The notes beneath the pieces are model-generated. The model saw nothing but the letters and a program-made list of their open reading frames with translations, was not told the DNA's origin and did no database searches. From Actinomycetota bacterium (GTDB lineage: Bacteria; Actinomycetota; Thermoleophilia; Gaiellales; Gaiellaceae), in the NCBI GenBank assembly GCA_013812465.1, contig JACCTK010000430.1, positions 1-10,471 of the forward strand: 10,471 nt of DNA, read 5' to 3'. A program made the position numbers and the translations under genes. This document shows, one piece after another, positions 1 to 5,617 of the stretch. Each line of letters starts with the position of its first letter. Position 1 is the first letter of the stretch.

Positions 1-143
1 AACGCAGCGTCGATTTCATCGCGGAAAAGCGGGTACTGCTCGAGCACGTCGAGTTGCGAGAGCCAGTCGCGGTAGTCGGCGAACGCGGTGCCGGCGTTCT
101 GTCCGAACGCGTCGGGGTACCGGAGCGGGGTCAACGCGATCAC
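1..143 (-). CDS. Unrecognised protein, partial (N-terminal part only)
   Basis: On the minus strand the frame whose codons occupy 3n to 3n+2 reads a normal-looking protein, including LPYDDEVQPVIALTPLRYPD and then FADYRDWLSQLDVLEQYPLF, and runs off the left edge. The frame opens after a stop at 192-194. The only usual start I see is GTG at 141-143, which has no clear ribosome binding site, and the protein-like sequence begins before it. It may therefore be a truncated or broken gene rather than one with a true start here. The matching plus-strand frames are arginine-rich, as expected for shadows of a minus-strand gene. I do not recognise the family. The divergent gene at 179 would leave only about 35 bp for both promoters, which also suggests a rearranged junction. 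Confidence 0.4.
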   Translation of the reverse strand, partial: MIALTPLRYPDAFGQNAGTAFADYRDWLSQLDVLEQYPLFRDEIDAA

Positions 144-178
144 CGGCTGGACTTCGTCGTCGTACGGCAGGCGTCGAG

Positions 179-667
179 GTGGGACTTGAAGTTAGCGGCG
201 GAGTCTGGCAGGCGAACATCAACGACACCGGCGAGCGGCGCATCATTCCCGTCGTCCGATTGTCCGAGAAGGACACCGTTCGCCTGCTCCAGCCTGGCGA
301 AGTCACGAGCTACGAGATGACGCCGACGGTCGCAACGTACCCGATCGACAGCCCGTTGCGCCCGTACGCGACCGATTCGCATGGGCGAGTGACGTGGGGC
401 CGCGCGCACCCCTTCCTGCGATGGTTCTTCGATGCCGAATGGCGGCCTGTGAACGATGGCACGCGACTAACTGAGCTCAGCGATAGGCCGCTCTACATTG
501 CCCCCGTTGCGTCCGTGTGGCAAGTCTGGAAACCTCGAGCGCTCCGCGGCTCGTGGCGGCGTAGATCCGACTACGGAACCCAGCGCTGGCGCCGGGCTGC
601 AATGCGCACTACGTTCACGCTCGCGGATTCCTCATCCGCAGACGATTCGGCGGCTACCCGCGAGTAG
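179..667 (+). CDS. Hypothetical protein, 162 aa
   Basis: The frame has strong third-position GC bias and a mixed, protein-like composition (for example GGVWQANINDTGERRIIPVV and HPFLRWFFDAEWRPV), so it is probably coding. The start chosen is GTG at 179; the frame remains open upstream, but that part is arginine-rich shadow of the minus-strand frame. The ribosome binding site is poor. I see no signal peptide, membrane segment or catalytic motif. The middle (about residues 75-115) is rich in Trp and Phe; the last 45 residues are basic, then Ser/Ala/Asp-rich and probably disordered. It converges on the HEPN-like gene with a 13-bp gap between stop codons. No family is recognised. It could be a truncated C-terminal piece of a longer protein whose N-terminus was lost at the junction near 150-190. 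Confidence 0.5.
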   Translation: MGLEVSGGVWQANINDTGERRIIPVVRLSEKDTVRLLQPGEVTSYEMTPTVATYPIDSPLRPYATDSHGRVTWGRAHPFLRWFFDAEWRPVNDGTRLTELSDRPLYIAPVASVWQVWKPRALRGSWRRRSDYGTQRWRRAAMRTTFTLADSSSADDSAATRE

Positions 668-680
668 CCGCCGTCCGGCA

Positions 681-1376
681 CTACCCCATCGCGCGCCAGC
701 CCTGACGAGGGTCGGCAGGATCGACGGGTTCGACTTGCTCAACCGTGGCGCCACTCTCGCGCGCTCGCATCAGGTGCTCGTCGAGCGCGAGGTTCGCAAA
801 CCGGATGAACGCGGTGACGCCGGCCGCGACCCGAGCTTCGAACGCTGATATTGCATCGAGGCCGCCAAGCTCCTCCGCGAAGATGGCAGCGACAACGTCG
901 TCGGCGAACAGTGCGCGCGCGTCGCGGATCCTGGCGGACCGGATGACCCCTCGGTCATCAGCGAGGGCGCGTAGAGCGTCTCGGACCGGGCGGGCGGCCT
1001 GTGCATTGCCAGGTCGTAAGGTTGGGTAGTGGAACGTCGCCTTGTTCCGCACCGAGAAGAGGCGACCACGATGCTCATTGAAGACCGCGAGGCACTCGTC
1101 GTACGTCTCGCGTGCGTCGTGCGGGAGTGAGTCCACGAACGAGGACACCTCCTCGACCTCAGCGCTCTGGTCGAGAAAGAGAGCGGCCTCGGTGAAGTGA
1201 GAGATCGCGAGGCGGTTCCAGTAAAAGGCCAGCTCGGGGTTGTCCTGGTCCTCATCGAGCCTCACGTGCACGAGCGTGAGGTCGTTCATGGCAACCGCGA
1301 GCGTGACAAGCCACTCCGAGAGCGGGTCGGCGGTAGGAAGCACCTCTCCCATCCGGAAGGCGAAATGGCGAGGCAT
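681..1376 (-). CDS. HEPN-like hypothetical protein, 231 aa
   Basis: A soluble, mostly helical-looking protein with acidic N-terminal and central parts. The informative motif is FSVRNKATFHYP at about residues 107-118: R110-N111, four residues, then H116, followed by Tyr. That fits the R-x(4-6)-H signature of HEPN domains, many of which are RNases in toxin-antitoxin, abortive-infection or CRISPR systems. Similar 'vRNK..FHY' strings occur in uncharacterised bacterial proteins without proven activity. The ATG at 1374-1376 gives MPRHFAFRMGEVLP; Met9 is an alternative start. There is no good Shine-Dalgarno. The gene is divergent from fic (181 bp to the preferred fic start) and convergent with the 179-667 gene. 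No antitoxin-like partner directly adjoins it on the same strand. The coding call is firm; the HEPN assignment rests on one motif. Confidence 0.7.
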   Translation of the reverse strand: MPRHFAFRMGEVLPTADPLSEWLVTLAVAMNDLTLVHVRLDEDQDNPELAFYWNRLAISHFTEAALFLDQSAEVEEVSSFVDSLPHDARETYDECLAVFNEHRGRLFSVRNKATFHYPTLRPGNAQAARPVRDALRALADDRGVIRSARIRDARALFADDVVAAIFAEELGGLDAISAFEARVAAGVTAFIRFANLALDEHLMRARESGATVEQVEPVDPADPRQGWRAMG

Positions 1377-1497
1377 CGGACCATGATCGCCGACCTCGGA
1401 CGCCGCGGCATAGAGCGCTTGTCCCTAACGAGGGGCCGAATCTAGTCGCACACAATTAGAAGAGGCAAACGGCAATTCGGTGCCGATCCCGGGAAAC

Positions 1498-1524
1498 TAT
1501 GGGTTATCGGCGCATAAACCCATA
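1498..1524. promoter_or_regulatory. Inverted repeat upstream of fic (candidate operator)
   Basis: TATGGGTT (1498-1505) and AACCCATA (1517-1524) are perfect 8-bp inverted arms separated by 11 bp, so arm centres are about two helical turns apart, as expected for a dimeric regulator. The repeat lies between the HEPN-like gene and the preferred fic start at 1558, in a locally AT-richer stretch. It could serve either divergent gene. The binding protein is unknown; the winged-helix tail of Fic itself is one candidate. Confidence 0.4.
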
Positions 1525-1557
1525 CTTGTCCTGGCTGGAGCCTGTACTTTCTCCGCA

Positions 1558-2616
1558 ATGCAGAGCTTCCGCGCGCTAGGCCGGCACCTCGACCTGATCC
1601 CGGCGGCGATCAACCGTCAACTGAGCGAGATCGACATCGCGCGCGGCCGCCAGGAAGCCTTCGCCCGGCAACACCCGGCAGCGCTCGAGTCGCTCCAGCA
1701 GGCCGCGCTGATCCAGAGCGTCGAGGCCTCGAACGCGATCGAGAACATCACGGCGCCGAAGAAGCGACTCGAGGAGATCGTCGCGCAGAAGACAACCCCG
1801 CGCAACCGGTCGGAGGCGGAAATCGCCGGCTATCGGGCCGTCCTCGACACCATCCATTCGAGCGCAGCGCACATCCCTTTCACGGCGAACATCGTCCGGC
1901 AACTCCACCGCGACCTGTACCAATTCGCAGCCCAGCCCGGCGGCAACTGGAAAGTCTCCGACAACATCGTCACCGAGGAGCGGCCGGACGGTTCGGTCGC
2001 CGTTCGCTTCACCCCCGTCTCCTCGTACGAGACGCCGGGCGCGATGGACGAGCTCCATCAGCGCTTCAACGAGACCTGGGAGGCGGATCACCATCATCGG
2101 TTGCTGCTCGCCGGCGCCTACACGCTCGACTTCCTGATCATCCACCCCTTCGCCGATGGGAACGGGCGCATGTCACGCCTGCTCTCGCTACTACTGCTCT
2201 ACGAAGGCGGCTACGAGGTCGGCCGCTTCATCAGCATCGAGAAGCTGATCGAGCGGAGCAAAGAGACCTACTACGACGCACTCGCAGGATCTACTGTCGC
2301 CTGGCACGAAGGCGAGCACGACCTGCAGCCCTGGCTCTCCTACTTCCTCGGGGTGCTCACAGCGGCCTACCGCGAATTCGAACCGCGCGCCGCAGCGGTC
2401 ACAAGCGGCCGCGGCTCCAAAGCTGAGCTCGTGAAGACGTTCGTCCGCTCGAACATCAGCGACAGCTTCACCTTCGCCGAAGCCAAACGGGCAGCACCCG
2501 GCGTCAGCGACGAATACATCCGCCAAGTGCTCCGCCAGCTCCGCGACGCCGGCATCATCGAAGGAACCGGCGCCGGCCGCGGAGCCGGCTGGCACCGCCT
2601 CCGCCGCGATTTCTAG
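1558..2616 (+). CDS. fic: Fic family protein adenylyltransferase, class II
   Basis: Fic enzymes transfer AMP (sometimes another nucleotide moiety) from NTP to a hydroxyl side chain of a target protein. The 352-residue product from ATG 1558 carries the complete motif HPFADGNGRMSR at residues 196-207, with catalytic His196 and the Asn/Arg needed for phosphate binding. The inhibitory motif [S/T]xxxE[G/N] is present as SNAIEN at 58-63, so Glu62 should autoinhibit the enzyme from the N-terminal side (class II). The flap beta-hairpin is likely around 138-158, and a winged-helix-like tail runs from about 285 to 350 (EAKRAAPGVSDEYIRQVLRQ). The frame is open from a GTG at 1480, but the extra 26 residues are not Fic-like and overlap the inverted repeat, so I prefer 1558. 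TACTTT at 1545-1550 would make that transcript leaderless. Family assignment is certain; the target is unknown. Confidence 0.93.
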   Translation: MQSFRALGRHLDLIPAAINRQLSEIDIARGRQEAFARQHPAALESLQQAALIQSVEASNAIENITAPKKRLEEIVAQKTTPRNRSEAEIAGYRAVLDTIHSSAAHIPFTANIVRQLHRDLYQFAAQPGGNWKVSDNIVTEERPDGSVAVRFTPVSSYETPGAMDELHQRFNETWEADHHHRLLLAGAYTLDFLIIHPFADGNGRMSRLLSLLLLYEGGYEVGRFISIEKLIERSKETYYDALAGSTVAWHEGEHDLQPWLSYFLGVLTAAYREFEPRAAAVTSGRGSKAELVKTFVRSNISDSFTFAEAKRAAPGVSDEYIRQVLRQLRDAGIIEGTGAGRGAGWHRLRRDF

Positions 2617-2844
2617 TTGGCCGCACCACACCGCTGGGTTGGATCCGCGACAAGTGCCCGGCGACACCAGTCGTCAGCGGACTCGGACGTCCGGTGTGTG
2701 ATGGTTCCCGGGCAGCAGAAGGGCAGCAAACGCTCGAAATCGAGTCTGCTCAATCGTGCACGATTCACATGCCAAAGGCCCGCAGCCGCATGAATAGAGC
2801 GATAGCTCGTCAATCGTCGCCAACCGTCGTATCGGTGGAACAAG
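2617..2844. other. Non-coding, palindrome-rich stretch before tRNA scar A
   Basis: No convincing gene is present. It contains the 10-bp palindrome CGGACGTCCG (2684-2693), the tandem octamer GGGCAGCA at 2710-2717 and 2721-2728, the imperfect dyad CTCGAAATCGAG (2732-2743) and the perfect 14-bp palindrome AATCGTGCACGATT (2752-2765). Such a cluster of small dyads and direct repeats beside a tRNA-derived sequence resembles the arm region of an integrase attachment site. That reading is inference. Confidence 0.4.
2710..2728 (+). repeat. Tandem octamer, possible integrase arm-type site
   Basis: GGGCAGCA at 2710-2717 and 2721-2728, period 11 bp, followed by AACG. It is placed 135 bp before tRNA fragment A, mirroring the tandem repeat before fragment B. 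It may instead be decayed coding sequence from the 3' end of an integrase gene. Confidence 0.3.
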
Positions 2845-2888
2845 CCTGTCACGCCGGAGGTCGCGGGTTCCAGTCCCATCGCTCCCGT
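2845..2888 (+). repeat. tRNA-Asp 3' fragment, copy A (att scar)
   Basis: The 44-bp sequence begins GCCTGTCACGCCGGAGGTCG and matches the anticodon loop (GTC anticodon), 3' anticodon stem, variable loop, T-arm and 3' acceptor strand of tRNA-Asp, ending GCTCCCG. No D-arm or 5' acceptor half precedes it, so it is not a functional tRNA. It differs from copy B at two positions. One changes the invariant TTCGA of the T-loop to TTCCA; the other weakens the T-stem. No CCA follows. It is a typical direct repeat left by integration into a tRNA 3' end. Confidence 0.85.
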
Positions 2889-3048
2889 CTCTTAAATTGC
2901 TCAGGCCCACCCTCGCGCTCGGGGCGGCCCAGGAAAAGTGAGCTCGTCGGCGTCCAATCAGCGTCCACTCACCAGTCTCTCAGGCTTGCTGCGGGAGTCG
3001 AGGGGCGACTAGGTTTCCTTAGTACGCGACGCAAGGAGAGGAGGAAGG

Positions 3049-4050
3049 GTGGCCGTGATTCAGACCAATCCCGTCGAGACGTTGCAACAGATCGCGGGCG
3101 GCTACTGCCTGCCGCGATGCCTGCACGTCGTGGCCGAGCTCGGTGTCGCGGACGCGCTGGACGAGAAGCCCCTAACCGCCGCCGAGCTCGCGGCAGCCGT
3201 CGGCGCCCACCCCGACGCGCTCAGCCGCGTCTTGCGCCTGCTTGCCGCCCACGGCGTGTTCGAGATAGAGGATGAGACTTTCCGCCATTCGCCTGCCTCG
3301 CGGCTGCTGCAGACTGACCACCCGCAGTCCTTCCGCGCCTTCGCCCGGATGTTCGGCATGCCGATTTTTTGGTCGACCTTCCAGGCGATGGAGCATTCCG
3401 TCCGGACGGGGCTTCCGGCGACGACCGAGGTTTTCCCCGAGGGATTTTGGGAGTACCTTGCGCAACGTCCGGAGGAGAGCCGCGTGTTCAACGCGGCGAT
3501 GGCCGGCAAGGCGCACGGCGCGATCGCCGGAATCCTCTCCGCCTACGACTTCTCGGGCTTCGGCGTGATCGGCGACATCGGCGGCGGCAGCGGGCATCTA
3601 TTGCGTGCCGTCCTCGACGACGCTGCGCCGAACGGCAAAGGTGTCCTGTTCGAGCTGCCGCACGTCATTGAGGCGGCGGCGGGCGTCGCGTCGGAGCGAC
3701 TGACGCTGCAGGCCGGCGATTTCTTCCGGGATGCCCTGCCCACCTGCGACGCGTACCTGTTGATGGAGATAATCCACGATTGGGGAGACGAAGAGTCGGT
3801 CGCCATCCTCCGGGCGATCCGGCAGGCCGCCCCGGCAGACGCCAAGTTGCTGGTACTCGAGTCGATCGTTCCCGACGATCCCGGCCCTGACTGGTCGAAG
3901 ATGCTCGATATCGTCATGCTGACGCTGCTCGGTGGCCGACAACGCACGCAGCAGGAGTACGAAGCGCTCTTCGCCCGGTCGGGCTTCATACTCCAGCGCG
4001 AGATCGATACCCGCGCCGGTATTTCGATCCTGGAGGCTGTGGCGGCCTAA
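3049..4050 (+). CDS. SAM-dependent O-methyltransferase (methyltransferase family 2)
   Basis: A cytosolic enzyme transferring methyl from S-adenosylmethionine to a hydroxyl of a small aromatic or polyketide-like substrate. Residues 10-85 form the winged-helix dimerisation domain (LTAAELAAAVGAHPDALSRV). The Rossmann domain has motif I GDIGGGSGHLL at 175-185, the acidic adenosine-binding position near Glu202 in FELPHVI, GDFF at 223-226, and IIHDWGDEE at 241-249, where His243 is the expected general base. GGRQRTQQEY at 296-305 is the usual C-terminal motif. The 333-residue length is normal. A purine-rich ribosome binding site (AAGGAGAGGAGG, 3033-3044) precedes GTG 3049; GTG 3055 is an equally spaced alternative. 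It is the only gene between the two tRNA-Asp fragments, so it looks like cargo. No biosynthetic partner adjoins it, so the substrate cannot be inferred. Confidence 0.92.
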   Translation: MAVIQTNPVETLQQIAGGYCLPRCLHVVAELGVADALDEKPLTAAELAAAVGAHPDALSRVLRLLAAHGVFEIEDETFRHSPASRLLQTDHPQSFRAFARMFGMPIFWSTFQAMEHSVRTGLPATTEVFPEGFWEYLAQRPEESRVFNAAMAGKAHGAIAGILSAYDFSGFGVIGDIGGGSGHLLRAVLDDAAPNGKGVLFELPHVIEAAAGVASERLTLQAGDFFRDALPTCDAYLLMEIIHDWGDEESVAILRAIRQAAPADAKLLVLESIVPDDPGPDWSKMLDIVMLTLLGGRQRTQQEYEALFARSGFILQREIDTRAGISILEAVAA

Positions 4051-4053
4051 GGA

Positions 4054-4438
4054 TTCTGCGTGGCACGTCTCTGACGGGTCAAGAGCAGGCCAGCAGCGGA
4101 AAGCGAGCAGCAGCAGACCAAGTACGTCAGAGAGCACTCCAAGGACGCGGGCGATGCTTTCCTCGCCTCTTAGGGTCGTCGCCCAACAGCATGGGAACAC
4201 TCAGAACGAATAGTTCGCTGATCCGCGGATTCAGATCACAAGTCCCTCAGGCGCACCCGCCACGCCTGCGAACCAGCGTGTCGTCTTACACGACAACATT
4301 TCGTGGCCCACTCGTGGCCCAAACGTCGATCTCGCGATTGGCTCAACCATGCGGAGGGGAGGGAGCGGCTGGGCAAAAAGAACCTGCAAATGAGGCTGTC
4401 GGAGGAGTTCGTCGTCGAGCGCCGGCGTGCCCGAATCG
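4054..4438. other. Non-coding stretch between methyltransferase and tRNA scar B
   Basis: I see no gene. TCTCTGACG (4068-4076) and CGTCAGAGA (4125-4133) form perfect 9-bp inverted arms around a 48-nt purine-rich spacer; without a T-run this is not a classic terminator. TGTCGT/ACGACA (4279-4295) is a short hairpin. The 10-mer TCGTGGCCCA occurs at 4301-4310 and 4312-4321. Confidence 0.4.
4301..4321 (+). repeat. Tandem 10-mer, possible integrase arm-type site
   Basis: TCGTGGCCCA is repeated with an 11-bp period and followed by AACG. A comparable tandem (GGGCAGCA twice, 11-bp period, then AACG) stands before copy A. Distances from the shared octamer position to the tRNA fragment are 136 bp here and 135 bp there. 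Arm-type sites of tyrosine recombinases are often direct repeats of this length, but the function is inferred. Confidence 0.35.
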
Positions 4439-4482
4439 GCCTGTCACGCCGGAGGTCGCGGGTTCGAGTCCCGTCGCTCCCG
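4439..4482 (+). repeat. tRNA-Asp 3' fragment, copy B (att scar)
   Basis: 42 of 44 bases match copy A, in the same orientation. This copy keeps the consensus T-loop (GGTTCGAGTCC) and, with the preceding TCG, can form the anticodon stem TCGGC/GCCGG around loop CTGTCAC (anticodon GTC, Asp). There is no D-arm or 5' acceptor strand upstream, and CT rather than CCA follows the acceptor end. It is therefore a 3' fragment, not a tRNA gene. Confidence 0.87.
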
Positions 4483-4493
4483 CTCCGTACAAC

Positions 4494-4693
4494 CTGCTGC
4501 CGTGGGGTTCCGTTGCGCGGCGGACGAGCTGACGTGCTCGTGGCAGCGGACGGTGGCAACCCTATCCGGGCGCGAAATCGTGCCCGACGCGACGGCACTC
4601 ACGTTGTGCGCGCCGAACGGCATCAGCCTTGTGTTTACGCGCCCTCTGTCAGCGTGTGGCCTGCTCAACGTCCGCGTCGAGCGTCGGCCGTAG
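4494..4693 (+). pseudogene. Possible coding remnant right of tRNA scar B
   Basis: The frame ending in TAG at 4691-4693 has high third-position GC and reads a fairly normal sequence (VGFRCAADELTCSWQ, then ALTLCAPNGISLVFTRP). It has no start of its own: the frame simply runs back through the tRNA fragment. It may be the 3' end of a chromosomal gene cut off when an element integrated, or chance. I cannot name a family. Confidence 0.2.
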
Positions 4694-4726
4694 ATGATGC
4701 TTGTGATGTTACAGTGACTGCATCAT
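4694..4726. promoter_or_regulatory. vapB promoter with flanking inverted repeat (candidate autoregulatory operator)
   Basis: ATGATGC (4694-4700) and GCATCAT (4720-4726) are perfect 7-bp inverted arms around 19 bp. Between them TGTTACAGT (4707-4715) matches an extended -10 element (TG, one base, TACAGT). The initiating ATG at 4725 lies 9 nt after the -10 and overlaps the right arm, so the mRNA would be leaderless or nearly so; no Shine-Dalgarno is present. Ribbon-helix-helix antitoxins typically repress their own promoter through such repeats. Confidence 0.5.
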
Positions 4727-4970
4727 GCGCACCACGATCACTCTCGACGACGATGTCGCGGCATTGATCGAGGGCGAGCGAGCGCGGACCGGCGAATCGT
4801 TCCGTGCCGCGGTCAACCGACTTCTCCGCCGGGGCGCACGTGCCGCCCCGCCGATGGCTCAGCCGACTCTCCCGAGGCTTCCAGGGCGTCCGATTCTCGA
4901 CGTCTCTGACGTGTCGGCGTTGCTCGCGGTCCTCGACGACGAGCGGCGAGCGCAGCGTGACGTCACGTGA
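4725..4970 (+). CDS. vapB: VapB-type antitoxin (ribbon-helix-helix)
   Basis: An 81-residue antitoxin expected to bind and inhibit the downstream PIN toxin and to repress the operon. Residues 2-38 (RTTITLDDDVAALI, then SFRAAVNRLLRRG) have the short strand and two amphipathic helices of a ribbon-helix-helix DNA-binding domain. The Pro-rich linker (about 42-55) and acidic helical tail (LDVSDVSALLAVLDDE) fit a toxin-wrapping C-terminus. The gene overlaps vapC by 4 bp, implying translational coupling. The start at ATG 4725 is supported by the MRTTITLDDD opening common to this family and by the promoter immediately upstream. Confidence 0.88.
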   Translation: MRTTITLDDDVAALIEGERARTGESFRAAVNRLLRRGARAAPPMAQPTLPRLPGRPILDVSDVSALLAVLDDERRAQRDVT

Positions 4971-5413
4971 CGCTCATCGATACGAATCTGCTCGTCTACG
5001 CGACGTTCGCGGACGCGCCGGAGCACAACCGCGCTCGTGGATGGCTCGAAGCGCGCTTCGGCGAGGGGGAGGGAACCGTCGCCCTCTGCTGGCCGGTCGT
5101 CTACGCGTTCCTCCGTCTCATTACGAGCACGAGGGTGTTCGGAGAGCACGCGGTCACGGTCAGAGAGGGATGGGCAGTTGCCACGGCCTACCTGACGCAG
5201 CCGGCCGTGCGAATCGTCACGAACGGCGCAGGGCACGCGGCGATCGCGGCGGAGCTCGCTGAGACGCCGGGGTTGCGGAGCGACGACGTCCCCGACGTCG
5301 AGATCGCCGCTCTCGCAATCGAGCACGGACTCGTTCTCGCGTCGCACGACCACGGCTTCCGCCGCTTCTCGCGCCTGCGCGTTGTTGACCCCCTGACAGG
5401 CGGCTCGGCATAG
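4967..5413 (+). CDS. vapC: VapC-type PIN-domain ribonuclease toxin
   Basis: A 148-residue PIN-domain protein; VapC toxins are Mg2+-dependent endoribonucleases that usually cut tRNA or rRNA. LIDTNLLVY at 3-11 supplies Asp5, DVPDVEIAALAIEHG at 107-121 supplies Asp110, and ASHDHGFRRF at 125-134 supplies Asp128. The block CWPVVYAFLRLITSTRVF (41-58) followed by a terminal RVVDPL resembles the mycobacterial-type VapC subfamily. In that block the position often held by Glu in PIN domains is Ala47. The start GTG at 4967 overlaps the vapB stop by 4 bp. It converges with the decarboxylase gene about 205 bp away. Confidence 0.9.
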   Translation: MTLIDTNLLVYATFADAPEHNRARGWLEARFGEGEGTVALCWPVVYAFLRLITSTRVFGEHAVTVREGWAVATAYLTQPAVRIVTNGAGHAAIAAELAETPGLRSDDVPDVEIAALAIEHGLVLASHDHGFRRFSRLRVVDPLTGGSA

Positions 5414-5573
5414 GCTTCGGCGCTGGGGAGGACGGATCCGACGAAGCAGAAAGAGATCGCAGATGTTCCGGCCGGGACCCTGCCCCGCTACCCCGGATCT
5501 CGGTGGCATGACAATCCCGGCTCAAGTGCCGTAGATCCCGCCTCGATGCTCGTACAGTAGGTGGCTCGATGTC

Positions 5574-5599
5574 CATGTGCCGATCGGGGCACGTGTTTT
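5574..5599 (+). terminator. Rho-independent terminator-like hairpin downstream of vapC
   Basis: CATGTGCC (5574-5581) pairs with GGCACGTG (5588-5595) with one T-G wobble around a 6-nt loop, followed at once by TTTT (5596-5599). Orientation suits plus-strand transcripts from vapBC. In the reverse direction no T-run follows. A second hairpin, CGATCT/AGATCG (5601-5617), abuts the stop codon of the minus-strand decarboxylase gene. Confidence 0.5.
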
Positions 5600-5617
5600 C
5601 CGATCTGGGCGAGATCG

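Noticed and set aside
1480..1557. 26-residue N-terminal extension of Fic from GTG 1480
   Set aside because: The extension is unlike Fic N-termini, lies over the inverted repeat in non-coding-like DNA and has no ribosome binding site.
2613..2910. Minus-strand frames reading TRDLRRDR- and EPATSGVTG-type peptides
   Set aside because: These are the well-known false proteins obtained by translating tRNA 3' ends antisense; they coincide with tRNA fragment A and lack coding bias.
3598..4200. 200-residue minus-strand frame opposite the methyltransferase
   Set aside because: Overlaps the Rossmann domain of a clear methyltransferase in antisense; no independent evidence of coding.
4410..4485. A complete tRNA-Asp gene at copy B
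   Set aside because: The anticodon arm, T-arm and 3' acceptor strand are present, but there is no D-arm and no 5' acceptor strand (GGGAGCG-like) upstream.
4236..4668. Minus-strand frames with DGTRTRDLRRDR and RRDSNPRPPA
   Set aside because: Same artefact over tRNA fragment B; not genes.
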